Of a DNA stretch of 64,000 nucleotides, positions 45,352 to 58,077 are shown piece by piece. The stretch's first letter is position 1. Each line of letters begins with the position of its first letter. The notes under the pieces are model-generated. The model searched no databases and had not been told where the DNA came from. It worked only from the letters and a program-made list of their open reading frames with translations. This DNA comes from Merluccius polli (Eukaryota > Chordata > Actinopteri > Gadiformes > Merlucciidae): positions 91,001 through 155,000 of the forward strand of contig JAOPHQ010002005.1 in NCBI GenBank assembly GCA_030340625.1. The letters are read 5' to 3'. A program made the position numbers and the translations under genes.

Positions 45352-46487
45352 TGTTGGTGCGGTCGCAGCATGCATGGGTTCACGACGGACGGGCGTTCGT
45401 GATTGTGCACGTATTGGGGAAGTAACTCAGGGGCACAGCTTGACATTTGGCATAGGGAGAAAAGATATTGGATTTATAATTGAATTAGAGTGAAGAGAAG
45501 AAAAAACTAATCGTACTCTTTCCGGGTCTTATTTAGCTGAAACATAATGACTTGCTATTTCTTTTCCCATTTCAATTTTTATATTCTTTTTTTTTTTTTG
45601 GGGGGGGGGGGACACTCATGTTATTAAGGCTGAGCTATGGACTGCCTGCTCTGGTACGAATGAAATCTACAGAGGGAAAAAAGAAACACACTCACAAATG
45701 TGATTATATCAGACTAATAATTATCTAAGCCCAGAACCCAGAACCCAGGACCACTTATCCTTCAACAGCATATTTCTCCCTCTCCTCATCAAAGTATTAA
45801 ATACTGGAAAAGTAAGTCAATTGACAAAATGTCATCCAACTTTTGTTGAAAGCTTCAACAATAATTGCCACCCCCCCCCCCCCCCCCCCTCCCCCCCCCG
45901 TGTGTGTTTTGGGCAGATCTCACGCCAGCGTATGATTGGTCCCTAGGGAAGGAGGTGTATGTTGCGGGACAACCTGTAACATTTCCTTAACCGCCTCATT
46001 TAGTTCCAGGAATCGCGTCTGCGGCGGTGGTGGTCCCTTCGCCCTGGATGGGCCCTTTACCCACACCTTTACCTGCACCACACTTTATTATCCCGCTCTC
46101 CTCTCTTCGTCTCCCTGTGTCATTTGATCAAGTTATTCATAACATTTCAGCCAACGGCCGGCCCCAGAGTCTCCGTGACATTGCTATTTGCAAGAGGATA
46201 AACACATTATGGGATGGGCCACACCGCCAGGAAATTGAGCATTAAAATTTGCTCTTGATCTGATGTATATAAACAGACAGATTCCCAGGCTCTCTGGCTC
46301 ACCTTTTTTTTTTTGGGGGGGGTGGACAGAAAGAAAAAAAAAGGGAGATAGGACAATCATAATAATAACGACAACAAACAATTCATATTTGTGTTTTTTT
46401 TGTTTACCGCGTTGGGCAGGAAGCCAGCTGGCGTCTCGGCGGCTATCAGCGGGGTCTCGCTGGTTCATCAGTTGACACGCCAAGCTC

Positions 46488-46490
<3 letters not shown>
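45352..46490. other. noncoding stretch with homopolymers
   Basis: Contains T/G runs near 45588-45611, a C run at 45870-45899 and a non-repetitive island at 46125-46265. No gene. Confidence 0.45.
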
Positions 46491-46492
<2 letters not shown>

Positions 46493-46562
<70 letters not shown>

Positions 46563-46633
46563 ATGGAGAGATAGAGAGAGGGAGAGAGGGAGAGAGAGAG
46601 AGAGAGAGAGGAGGGGGACAGAGGGACGAAGAA

Positions 46634-46675
<42 letters not shown>
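46493..46675. repeat. (AC)n followed by (GA)n
   Basis: About 66 bp of AC repeat, then GA-rich repeats with GGGA interruptions. Confidence 0.95.
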
Positions 46676-46677
<2 letters not shown>

Positions 46678-46699
46678 AGCAGAAGGACACAGTGCTGGG

Positions 46700-47407
46700 A
46701 CCATCCTCTGAGCTTCAGTTACCCCCCCTGCCCCCCTGCCCCCCCACCCCCTCTGGTTAGCTACCATGCAGCCATTCATCCCAGAGAGCAGCGATGGCTA
46801 GCTGTGCGGCGCTCAAAGCATATTTTGTATCTCTAAAGCGAAGGAGAAGGATCCCACTTTTCAAAGCCCCCTTTCCGGTCTCCCCATTCAAACACAAACC
46901 ACAAAAACCTTAATACATTGTACATATACATAATGCCCTCACCCACCCCCACCCCACCACCAGCACTCACACACCAGCAGGAGAACAGACATCACACCAA
47001 TGGAAACCCGCCACCATCTACATTTCCCATTAGGCTGTGCCACTCTCAAACAACATTCCTCAAAAGTCGGCCAGACGGTATTAGCATGACCTCGCAGCGC
47101 AAACAAACAACACGCACTCCATCGCTGCATTGTTTTGAGGGCTTGAAATACCCCCCCCCCCCCCTCCCCAGGTCGGTTGACCATGAGAGAAGACCTTCGC
47201 ATTCAATTATCGCCACGAACGTGAACAGGATGAAATGTGTCTTATTCATTTAGGAGCGGGAAGGGTCCATGTTTTTTAGGATATTGAATGGGTTGGAGTG
47301 CCACTCAAATTGAACGTGAGTTTAAAGTCACGCTTGGGAGCCCTCTTCAGTGACTCTCACTGTTAAAGTGTGAACAGGATTATTCTGTCTAGACATTTAC
47401 ACACATG

Positions 47408-47410
<3 letters not shown>
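46700..47410. other. noncoding stretch
   Basis: C-rich runs (46723-46750, 47150-47170) and otherwise unremarkable sequence. No gene. Confidence 0.4.

Positions 47411-47415
<5 letters not shown>

Positions 47416-47461
<46 letters not shown>
47416..47461. repeat. (CA)n microsatellite
   Basis: CA run of about 46 bp, directly before a tandem duplication. Confidence 0.95.
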
Positions 47462-47464
<3 letters not shown>

Positions 47465-47465
47465 T

Positions 47466-47580
47466 AGTATCCAGGCCATAATAATAACAACAATTATAGT
47501 CTATATCAGTATAACCTGTTGAGTATCCAGGCCATAATAATAATAACAACAATGATAATCTATATCAGTATAACCTGTTG
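47466..47580. repeat. 56-bp tandem duplication
   Basis: The unit AGTATCCAGGCCATAATAAT... occurs twice (47466 and 47522) with a few differences and an AAT-repeat length change. Confidence 0.92.
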
Positions 47581-47905
47581 AGTAAAACTCATGTTACATC
47601 AACCGCCATCCCACGAGGTGCTGGGAACTTGGGGAAACAGTATTTGGTTTGGTGTCAAATCATATGATTTATGTGAGCGGCGTGAGGGATGTTAGCACAT
47701 GACAACACGTAACTTTGTTCCCAGTATTGGGCTTCAGGAGTTTTTTGACCCACTGGATTTGCCTGGATGTCTTCCAACAAGTTGTCAAGATACAGACGAC
47801 TGAGAGACATTTTCACTTTCTGTGCGACAGCGTTTTTGTCTGTTTTGTGTCAGTGGAAGACAGCATTTGAATAATGGTGCGAGTCAGACAGGAAGAAAGA
47901 AGCAT

Positions 47906-47908
<3 letters not shown>

Positions 47909-47942
<34 letters not shown>

Positions 47943-47985
47943 ACGTGTGTAGATATGTGTGCTTAAGTGTGAGTGTGTGTGTGTT
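47909..47985. repeat. (GT)n microsatellite
   Basis: GT run at 47909-47936, then interrupted GT units. Confidence 0.9.
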
Positions 47986-48040
47986 CTTTTTTTGGGCATA
48001 TACAGCATGAGTCATGATCAAATCTCTGTGTGTGAGTGTG

Positions 48041-48155
48041 TATTCAATTCAATTCAATTCAATTCAATTTTATTTGTATAGCACCAATTCATAACAGAAG
48101 TTATCACTTTTCAAATGGAGCAGGTCTAGACCGAACTCCTTATAGCATTACACAC
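48041..48155 (-). mobile_element. 3' tail of a fish LINE/SINE
   Basis: Five ATTCA-type units are followed by TTTTATTTGTATAGCACCAA and TCAAATGGAGCAGGTCTAGA. On the minus strand this is a conserved 3' end with a short AATTG-type tandem tail, a common teleost repeat. Confidence 0.65.
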
Positions 48156-48254
48156 ACTTGTGTGAACATCTATCTGTATCTATCATCTATCTGAACATGT
48201 ATGTGTATCTTTGTGTAAACTTAGGTGTGTGTACCTTTTGGTCATATACCACAT

Positions 48255-48432
48255 GAATGTGTGTGTTGGTGCATGTATGTGTGTGTGCGCGTGCATGTGT
48301 GTGTGTGGTGTGTGTGTATGGGCATGTGTCGATGCGTATGTGTCTGTGCGCGGGTGCATGTATGTGTGTGTGTGTGTCTGTGTGTGTGTATGTGTGTGTG
48401 TGTGTGTGTGTGTGCGGTGTGTGTGTATGCGT
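48255..48432. repeat. interrupted (GT)n tract
   Basis: GT-rich repeats with GCATGTATG and GCG interruptions. Confidence 0.9.
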
Positions 48433-48779
48433 AATTATGTGCATGTGTTCATTGAACCGTATACATGTTCATCCCCCCTCCACCACCCCCCGCTGTGGTG
48501 TCAGTATTTTGTCCGGTAATGACACACCAGACCCTGGGTGCTGGGGACACTCATTGGGGACTGGACCCTGTAATTAAGGCCCTCAAGGTGGGGGTAAGGG
48601 TGGGGGTGGGGGTGGGGGGGACGATGAGATCACTGGTCAAGGAAGTGGAGATGGATGGACAGGAAGGACCGAGGCTTTCAACGACAGGAGACACGAAGGG
48701 ACGAGGACGAGGGATGAACGAGGACGGTGCTGTGGCTGGAGGTGAGGGAGAAGGAGAGCATGAGAAGAAAAGGGGAGAG

Positions 48780-48785
<6 letters not shown>

Positions 48786-48819
<34 letters not shown>

Positions 48820-48873
48820 AGAGAGAGAGAGAGAGAGGGAGAGGGAGGAGAGAGAGAAAGAGAGAGAGCGAGA

Positions 48874-48906
<33 letters not shown>
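48786..48906. repeat. (GA)n array
   Basis: About 120 bp of GA with GGAG interruptions. Confidence 0.95.
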
Positions 48907-48909
<3 letters not shown>

Positions 48910-48910
<1 letters not shown>

Positions 48911-50880
48911 ATGGAGGAGAGGGAGAGAGGGGGGAAAGGGTGGGCAGGAAGGAGGGAGGCAGGAGAAGGTGGGAGGACGTGCGGAGGAACAAATAACAGA
49001 GATGGAGCGATGGCACCGGGCAGGACAGGATGAGTCAAGCGGTGGGGGGGGGCGTAATTTGCAGGACATAAATTGACAATGGGGCCTCCGGGGAGCTTCA
49101 TCTCCTGTTGTCCACGTCACACCACCAGCTCTCGGAGGAAGGGGGCGCATGCGTGGTCTTCAACGGCCCCATTTTGTGGCTGCGGCCTGTTTTTCATTTT
49201 GTTAACGAAGAAAATACAAAGAAAACAAGAGAGAGTGGGCGGGGGAGCGAAAGCGTAGCCATCCACTTTTGTGGTGACAATCCTACGGTGTATGATAGTA
49301 CCTCGCCCCCATGGGCGAGGAACCAAAGACAAATGACCTCAATTCGCCCCCTCCTCCAGCCCCCCCCCCCACCCCCCCCCCGAGCCAGGGCAAGCCATCT
49401 GGCTGCTTCTTGGGACATGATTCTCTCAAACGCTAACAAAGATTCCTGCATTTCACTGTTCATACCCCCTCCCTGCCGCTGCTCATCAGATAGACCGATC
49501 TTGTCCTGAACGCAATCGGAAGGCCCCCGGATTCAGGGGCCCGATGTGGACGGCCGGTGTTTGCTCTCATTGCCTCATTGCCCAGGTGTTGTGTGGGTGA
49601 GGGTAATGAGACTCAGAGCCATGTCGTTATCCACCGTCCGTCCGATTCCGTCTGGCGGAGAAAGATCTGGCAACAGTGGTGCTTAATGTTTCCCGCTTGT
49701 CTCACTTCGCCATCGTCTCGCCGTCTTCGCGTCCTCGCCGGGTTCGTTTGCGGTAAACAAGGAAGTGGGTTGACATTGGTGGGGGGGCGGGGGGGGGGGG
49801 GGGGGGGGGGGGGGGGCTTCGTCTTCATCTGGTTTGAGGAAGTCACGTCCTTCCTGGAAGACAGCAACAACACCACGAGGATTATGGTTGTTGTTGTCCT
49901 CCGAGAATGTTGTGTTGTGTGTGGGAAATGTTGAAAGCCTGAACAAAAGCAGAAAAAATGTTTGTGCCTGCTTTTAAAGATTTTTAAAGGCCTGGACGAT
50001 GTGGCTACAGATTATGTTTTATTGCACAATGTAGCATGGTGTGGTAGAGATGATCGGGATGGTTTTAATATGTTGTACTCTTGGATGTCGTGAAATAAAA
50101 CAAAAATAACACCTAAACCCTCATTCCAACCCAAGACACACACACACACACACACACACACACTTAATCTTCATCATGTCTTTTTCTGATGATCTGCCAG
50201 AATAGACCATCCTTAACAAACAACAGGTGACCACACACTGTGGTGTTAATATGAAAGCTGAACTCTAAGTCTACCTGCAGAGTTCAACCTGATGATAATT
50301 TTTTATCGTAACTAATGAGGGTTGCTTTTCAGTGAGATAGTCCATGGGAAGATCGAGGTTCAGTATTGATTTCATTCACAAGATAAGTGTCAAGAAAAAT
50401 TACCTGTATCGTTAAAAAAAGATACAAAATAAATGAATAATGGATACTGAATCAGCCTTAGCTATGCAAACTCTGGCTTCTAGCCGGTATGATTTGACCA
50501 TGTTTGTCAAGTTCTGAAAGACAATGTAAGACTAACAGTTTGAGTGATGGGGTTCGTTCTTTCACTTGTCACAATATCTTTAGTCCAACTAAATTGCCCT
50601 CTTGTCAATCTCAAGCGAATCAATGATATTGAGTTGAGAGGGAATCACCGTTTTGATCAAAATAAAAGACAAAGAAGATTTATGTATAGTATACACATCT
50701 AGCGTCTCCAGATGTACTGACTGCATAACAGTGGGTCTATTCTTAGCCCACCATCAAAATACAATCAAATCAGTAAAAGAGATGTAAGACAGACATGTAA
50801 GTGTCTGTCCTTCGATTTTCTCAACACCCGTTTGACCAATCGACTTAACACTTGGCGGGTGTCGCACTTGAAGATGTTTG
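48910..50880. other. noncoding stretch
   Basis: Contains a non-repetitive island at 49060-49250, a C run near 49361-49381, a G tract of about 30 bases at 49785-49816 and a CA run near 50138-50162. No gene. Confidence 0.45.
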
Positions 50881-50883
50881 GAT

Positions 50884-50945
50884 GAGCAGTTCTCGGAAAA
50901 GCTGCAAGCAGTAATACCTGTTTGCAGCTTTTCCAAGAACCGCTC
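50884..50945. repeat. 28-bp stem inverted repeat
   Basis: Left arm 50884-50911 and right arm 50918-50945 are complementary at 25 of 28 positions, with a 6-base loop (TAATAC). Core GGAAAAGCTGCAA is perfectly paired. Confidence 0.85.
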
Positions 50946-51520
50946 AGAACTGCTCAGCCAAGCAATCTGCCGTTCTGAACAGGCGTGTTTTGAACAGGTG
51001 CCGCGCTAGGCATTATGAAGCATGTTATATAGAGAAGAAGTCAGGTAATGAGTACATTGACAAACACCTGCTGCCACTTACTCACCTGTTTTCTAATTAG
51101 GTTGGGAGAGCCACGCCCCTCCTACCCACACCTCCATTATGCTGACTGGGGCAGAGAGAGGGTCATGAATGTAGTGCTGTCCCGGTCTACCTCAATGCAA
51201 TTTTGGTTCTCTTACTTCCTACGTGCTGTGAATGCCATGAGCAGGAAGAATGAGAACTACAACAACGACAAGGACAATAAATATGAAGTTTTGTCTCATC
51301 GTATCATGTAAAGGGAACGGATATCGGAAATCCCTCGCTCTCTCTCGCCTCTCGCCGCTAAACCCATGTCACTGAAAGTCCCGCCCTCTCTCTGGCCAAT
51401 AACGCTCATCTGGAGCACCTCGTTCCAGGTGAGGTGATCCATCATGAGATGAGGACGCCTGGGACGATGGTGATGCTTACTGGACTGCATTTATACCACT
51501 CCCACTTTATATCGTATTCC

Positions 51521-51562
<42 letters not shown>

Positions 51563-52137
51563 GCTGTCTCCTGCATTACCGCCACTCCATGTTAGAATAA
51601 ATCAATCTCCATTTTCCTCAATTGTACAAGTAACTGACACATAGTAATTGCACAATCTTTCATTAATCTTTGGTTTTAATAATTCTGTAAATGATGTTGG
51701 TATTGTTCATAGTGAGAGCAGGTAATGGCCCAGCTACAATTGATGACATTTCCATTTTTACATTTAAAACAAAAATCTGGCTTCGTCTTCAGCTGCCTGT
51801 GACTTTGCTTCACCATGTGAGAGGTTAGGATATGATAATGTTCTAGCAATGTTCTCACATGATCCCATATTCATTATATTATAACTGACTCATCAATATG
51901 AATGTAGATTTATAATGTAGATTACTTTTTTGTTGTGAAAACAGAGTAAAACTTTGTCTGCAACTGTGACAGTTGGACTCAGTTGATCTGAAGGCCATAA
52001 CAAATAAAAATACAACAAAGAAAGAGAAAGCCTCTTATTTTTAGAGTCAACGTAAATTATTCAACATACGTCTATTCTATTCTGATTAATATAGCTGGAC
52101 AATAAAAGGTCTGAGAATATCATATTTGATTCAGTTG

Positions 52138-52140
<3 letters not shown>
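50946..52140. other. noncoding stretch
   Basis: Contains a CA run at 51521-51560. No gene or element end recognised. Confidence 0.4.

Positions 52141-52143
<3 letters not shown>

Positions 52144-52200
<57 letters not shown>
52144..52200. repeat. (AT)n microsatellite
   Basis: About 57 bp of pure AT repeat; a second, shorter one at 52524-52545. Confidence 0.97.
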
Positions 52201-52203
<3 letters not shown>

Positions 52204-53539
52204 CTAAGGCTACTGAAAGCAACGTTTGAGCATTTAATTCCCTCAGAAGTTCCTTTTACATCAGAGAAATAATGAATATATGGCACAAAAAACAGTGTAA
52301 CACTTGGATGAAAAAGTAAAGCTCCATAATAATGTAATCTTTGAAATACATTGAATATTGAAAAATTGCAGAAATGCTGCATATTTGCATCATAACTGAT
52401 GTAAATAGACGCGATAGTTGTTTTCCAGTTCTTTTTCGCTTATTTTTCTACGTTTATTTGTTACAGGCCTGACACAGATCTCTTCATTCGTTCATGTAAA
52501 ACATAATGCCAGGAACCCACATTATATATATATATATATATATATACTGTATATATAACTGTATTATTTAATACAGTAAGACACATGGAAACAAAAATAA
52601 CAGGGCAACCATCTATCAAGCCCAGTTTGAGTCCATATGTTGTGATCTATTACCATAGAATATGACAAAAACAAATGTCAGAAAAGTCTGGAAATAATGA
52701 TCATGCCAAAATAACACTTGGTAGTGGCCACTATTTAAAATCAGCAGACAAAAAACCTTACTTATTACCTTAGTGAATCATGACAATCCACCATCTTCTA
52801 CTACACACCAATATAAAACAAAAGAAAAGTGTAAATGCTACAACGTGAAGAATAAAGCATCCAGTTAAAAGTATTGGCTGTTGCCTTCAACACATTTCCT
52901 CATTTGAACAGGATTTCAGGTGATTGTGAGTCATAGGCGGTAGCTTTAAATACACTCTGGATTTGTTTAATTGAGTACCCCTGGTGAACTGAATATGTTC
53001 CAGGCATGTAATTACATTTTTTTGACTTGATGACCTGTCTCTTATACTCTCCATTATCATGAAATACCATCCGTGTCTCAGTCTATTCTCCCGCCATGCA
53101 TGTCCACAGACACCTCCCTCTTGTTTTCCAGTCGCCCCAATAAGGACAACCAATGAATGGTCTTGGTTTGTAAGGCCTATGTTCCAAAGTGTGATTGCTG
53201 TCTTTAAGTAAGTCGTTAGCTTGAATTTGTCATTCTAACCCCATCCCAAAAAAAAATTCACCAGCTTGAATGCGTCTAGATTGAACATGCAAATACCATC
53301 CCCTTTGATTTTCACATTCACTGATTGCTGTCAAAACTGAGAAGCTGTTTTTGTCTTTTTTGCTTTCAAGTGCACAAGTATTGACTTCTCTGCATGTGCA
53401 GAGCCTTGATTTTCTTGTTTCTGTTTTCACTCTGAATCATTCCAGCGTGGCTTTCTGGAAAAAATATCTGATTTGTATTGGACATCTGAAAGAGGAATGA
53501 CAAGCTTTATTGTTGTGGCCTCACGTGATGATAGAGGAG
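52201..53539. other. noncoding AT-rich stretch
   Basis: No gene or structured element recognised apart from the small AT run at 52524. Confidence 0.4.
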
Positions 53540-53969
53540 GGTGACCAGACATCCCCATTTCTTGGGGACAGTCCCCATTTCTGGTAGCTGGCTGGAGCTG
53601 TCCCTGGAAATGTCCCCGTTTAAAAAAAAAAAAAGATTTTTAAAATATATTAATAGATTTTGAAATGGAAAAGTTCGAGCTTGCTGATGAATATTAATTG
53701 TTGGAGACAGTTGGTAATTAGTCTGGTGTCTATCTGATAGACTGTGACCTTGCTACACGGGGGACTATCTATAGACTTAATACCATAATTTTTACTACCA
53801 ATCTTTTACTACAGTACAACATTTACCATGATAAGAATAGGCTAAATGTAAATATGTCCCCTTTTTTATTTCAGAATTATTAACAGAATTATTATCATCA
53901 GATATTTTGTTGATTTATGGACCACCAAACTACAAATGTCCCTGTTTTCATTTCAGAAATCTGGTCACC
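53540..53969. mobile_element. MITE with GGTGACCAGA ends
   Basis: GGTGACCAGA at 53540 is matched by TCTGGTCACC ending at 53969; CCCCATTTC/GAAATCTGG-like sequence follows inside. The interior is AT-rich and noncoding. Superfamily unassigned. Confidence 0.7.
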
Positions 53970-54611
53970 AGATGACAAGAGCATTAGGATCAACTGCAGC
54001 TATGTTCTACTATTTTCTTCACAAGCATTGTGCAGTGTGTGTGTGGTTGATGGCTGGTTTACAGCCTCACCTGGCCTGAGTCAGACTGGTTAGACTCTGG
54101 ATGGGTGGGGCTGCACACCTGTGGTGCAGAGCCATCATGGCACCCAGGATAAACCAGCTATCAACACACACACTCAAGAGAGAGCCACTGTCATGTCAGC
54201 ATGTACCATCTATTCAGCTTGCACCATCTTCCCATTTCCGATAAATGGAAAGATTTGTCCACAACGAGTGTCTTGTGTCGGAGGGCCCCAGCAGAAGCCA
54301 CTTAGGTGGAGTGTGGCAGAGGAACAACTGCTACACCCCAGAGTCCAATCAGTCGGGCCAGGTGAGGCTGTAAACAAGCTATCACCCACACACACACTCC
54401 ACAAGCATGTTGTGAGAAAAAAAAGAGGTCGGCAAAATCAACTCTGTTCCCAACTTCCCGCTAAAAAGTTGGACCTAATTTTCCGAATCGGACCAATGGA
54501 AAAGGGCGACACAAATACCAGACCAATGACCAATTTTTCCGTGATGTTTTTGCGGACATACAGAGTTGCTGTACTCTTATATTACAAAATAGCTGAGTCG
54601 GACGGTTCCCC

Positions 54612-55051
54612 TTTAAAGGTATTATAACAATGAAACCGAGCATTTAAAATGGGTACTGCAGTCCAAATTCACTATATTGGAGAGAGTTGTCTCCGCCCGC
54701 CGCTTCCTCCCCAGAGACTGGAAGCTCACGCCAGGTTGAGGACACTGAACGAACACGAGCGCAAGACGAGCCGAGCGCAACGTTACATTGTAAACAATTG
54801 ATGTATTGTTTGCAAATGATATACCAGCAGTCAACTCGGAGACGATCGGGCAGTGGGAGTGGACTCGGAGAATAGTGAATCACACGGGCCAAAACCAAAT
54901 ATCCATTCCGCATTTCAAACAAAATCATACCAGCTGTAGCATTGTTGTCGGAGAAGCCAGTATTTCGACTTAGCATGTTTCCTTAATCTCTGATTACATT
55001 TCATGGTAATTTTATGATTTAGTACAGTAAATGTGTTTCATATTGCTCCTT
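54612..55051. mobile_element. possible TTTAAAGG-ended MITE
   Basis: TTTAAAGG at the left and CCTTTAAA at the right bracket about 440 bp with AGCAATATGAAACACATTTA-type sequence (inverted) at the right. Only the outermost bases are complementary. Confidence 0.4.
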
Positions 55052-55396
55052 TAAACATTAGTTATTACCAATATAATATTTCTATGGTTATTACATGTGA
55101 GTCTGGCATAGTTCTGTCAACCAGGGGGTTCAAACCACCTGGTTGACAGAAGCTTATTTGTCATTTGTTGGACAGATGGATGTTGGGATCCTAAAGCGCT
55201 GCGGAGGATGAGGGGAAATGACCTTAACAGAGGTTCAGGAAAATCTGCCGTCGTAAACTCCCCAGTTTATTCCACTCAGATTGTCAAACTCTTAGCGATG
55301 TGGGAAAATAATAGTGAAAAAGACTCGCACAGGGCCCGTCATGAAACACAATCAGAATTACAAAACCACAATCCCTCGACAGACGATGGTGACGAT

Positions 55397-55402
55397 GAAG
55401 AC

Positions 55403-55478
<76 letters not shown>
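55397..55478. repeat. (GAT)n microsatellite
   Basis: About 27 GAT triplets. Confidence 0.97.
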
Positions 55479-55482
<4 letters not shown>

Positions 55483-55601
55483 CTCTCTGAACTTTTAACA
55501 CGCCCCCGCGGTGGATGACCTCATTGAGTGGGAAAGCTGTTGGCGGTGTCCAGCAACACCTCATGAACCTGACCCCACATCCTGTTCTGTTAGGGTTTAT
55601 A

Positions 55602-55985
55602 GGGGGGGGGGGGGGGTCTCGGGGTCGTGGCCCACCCCTACCTTATGCCACCTTGCTTTTCCATCTGCTTCTGCTTCTTTCTCTGAAGTGAACCCCATGT
55701 ACTTCATCTCCAGGAGAGAGAGAGGTAGGTGGGAGTGAGAGAGGGAGGGAGAGAGAGCGAGAGATGGGAGAGAGAGGGAGTGAGAAAGAGAGAGAGGTAG
55801 GGGGAAGTGAGAGAGGGAGGGAGAGAGAGCGAGAGAGAGCGAGAGAGAGAGAGAGGGGGGGAGTGAGGGGGGGATAGAGATGGAGAGAGGGATAGAAATT
55901 AAGATAGGAAAAGATAGAGGGAGGTGGGGAAAGAGGGAGCGGGGGAGAGATAGAGGGTGAGGGGGGAGGGAGAGGAGGTCGGAAA
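55602..55985. repeat. G run and GA-rich tract
   Basis: G run near 55602-55615, then GAGAGAGGGAG-type sequence from 55720 to about 55980. Confidence 0.85.
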
Positions 55986-56144
55986 TGACTTGAGCCTCTC
56001 ATTACTCACATAAAAGCATCGGAAGCAGAGTCACAATTAAATTGTGCTCCAGGATAAGGTTAAGGAGAGCGCTTGCATGGCGGCTCTGTCGGGGTTGGAG
56101 ATGTATTCGGTACACTGGCTGATAAAATATCTTATTTTTGTGTA

Positions 56145-56171
56145 GCGTGTGTGTGTGTGTGTGTGTGTGTG
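56145..56171. repeat. (GT)n, left part
   Basis: GT run that resumes at 56395 after the MITE. Confidence 0.93.
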
Positions 56172-56394
56172 CAGGGCCGAATTAAGAAGGCCAGGGGCCC
56201 CTAGGCTGCAGGTTGGGGGGGGGGGGGGGTGCTAGCGGAGATTTTTGTTGAGCGGGGGGGGGGGGGGCGAGCGGATCAAGGCGCTAGCTGATCGGGGGCC
56301 CCCGATTCGGCCAATCGGGGGCCCCCTGGCAGACTGGCACACGTGGGGCCCCTAGGCTGCAGCCATATCTAGCCTGTGCGTTAGTCCGGCCCTG
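56172..56394. mobile_element. hAT-type MITE splitting a GT array
   Basis: Ends CAGGGCCGAATTAAG and (reverse complement of the right end) CAGGGCCGGACTAA. TGTGTGTG flanks both ends. The interior has G runs and an inverted GGGGGCCCCC block. Length 223 bp. Confidence 0.8.
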
Positions 56395-56973
56395 TGTGTG
56401 TGTGTGTGTGGTGGATGTGTGTGTGTGTATCTGTGTGTCTGAGTGTGGGGTGGATGGAGGTCTAGGGGGGGCAGTGGGGGGGGCGCAAAAGGCCACAGTG
56501 TAATGTTACCCTTACTCATTAAATTGAAGCAGTTCATGTCCATGTTTGTATATTAGTGCACAGGGAGGGGCGAGGTTGGGGGGGGGGGGGGCGCTGGCGG
56601 TACTGGACGTGTATTTCATTTGAGTTTATCTCATCTAAAGGGCCAGCATTGAATTGGAAACAGGAGCGCCCCCGATTTCATATGCAATTCATCATCATGT
56701 CACAGGCGGTGCTCACGTTCCGCCGCGGAAATTAATGTTTACCTGTTGTCCGCGTTCTGCACGTGTGTGTGTGTGTGTTTACATGTATGTGAGTGTGTGT
56801 GTTAACGTGTGTGTGTGTGTTTGTGTTTATGTGTGTGTATGTGTGCATGTGTGTGTTTGTGTGTATGTTTACGTGTGTGTGTGTATGAACATATGTCTGG
56901 AGTCCCCTTTGATACTGTAATGAAAATAAAACATTGTTGTCAAACACACTCCCAGTTGGCCTTCGTCACGTGT

Positions 56974-57009
<36 letters not shown>

Positions 57010-57175
57010 TGTGTGCTTCTAGAGCACCTGGGACAAACAGAGCAGACTAAAATGAATGTGGTATAATGGAGGTGGAGGCGTTTCTCTGTGTGCTGGGTCT
57101 CAGATATTAGGTTTATTAATATTATTATTATTACTTTATTCATTTCTACTCCCCTTTGAGGTAGTCCTGCTACGC

Positions 57176-57216
<41 letters not shown>

Positions 57217-57864
57217 GAATGAATTAATGTCTTTATTTGAACAGAGACACTGTACAAAGAACATGAACCTAATATACAGGTATATCAAGGTGAGATGTAA
57301 GCAAATTGCTATTTTCCGCCCGTAGTCGCAGTAAGTAAAATAGTGTGTGTGTGTGCCTGTGTTGCACACATGCATTGTGTATAACTTTGTGCACAGACTA
57401 GTTTCTCTCCACACATGGCTACTGTATCTACCTTTTTTTAACTGATGCGTAGACGTGCACGTCCGAGACTGCTTGTCTTGCGTGTGTGTGGGGAGGGACT
57501 GTGTGTGTGTGTGTGTGTTTCCGTATGAGCTGGCAGGCTGGGGGGGCTTATCAGCATTACTGCCTTGAGTTTCCCTGCAGACGGCTTATGTGGGGGGGGG
57601 GGGGGGGGGGGGTCTTTATAGTGGATCCGTCCCCCCTCACTGAAGCACGCGGGCCGCTTGTCTCTCACACCCGACTCGGGGAACAGATGAGGTCGCCTCA
57701 CACTGATAGTATGAAATGGATGGCAGCTACGAAATGGGAAATGTGGACTGTGTGTGTGTGTGTTTTTTTTTATACATGTTTGGTTGTGTTATTTATGTGG
57801 CTGTTTATTTGTGTGCAAGGATGTTGATTCGCTTTTCTGTATGTGTGTATGTGTGTGTGTTTTA

Positions 57865-57900
<36 letters not shown>

Positions 57901-58069
57901 TGAATGGCGTATGCCTAACTGAGCAGCAGGTGACAGGTGGGAAGAGACAGAGGGTATACCAGGTGTTGTGCATTTTTGTGGGGATTTAGCCGATGAATCT
58001 CCTCGGCTTTCTCTCATTGGAGTTGCTTTATCGCCTTTCAACCTAATCTCTCATTTCACCCCAAAGCAA
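56395..58069. other. noncoding stretch with GT/CA arrays
   Basis: GT runs at 56766-56880, CA at 56969-57006, GT at 57177-57214 and near 57865-57898, a G run at 57591-57612, and a non-repetitive island at 56605-56755. No gene. Confidence 0.5.
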
Positions 58070-58077
58070 ACTCAAGG

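Noticed and set aside
48786..49033. Glu/Arg-rich ORFs
   Set aside because: They are GA microsatellite translations.
54121..54627. 168-codon plus-strand ORF
   Set aside because: Composition looks random, and it runs into a probable MITE edge.
55208..55498. 96-codon ORF ending in poly-Asp
   Set aside because: The acidic tail is the GAT microsatellite; the rest shows no recognisable domain.
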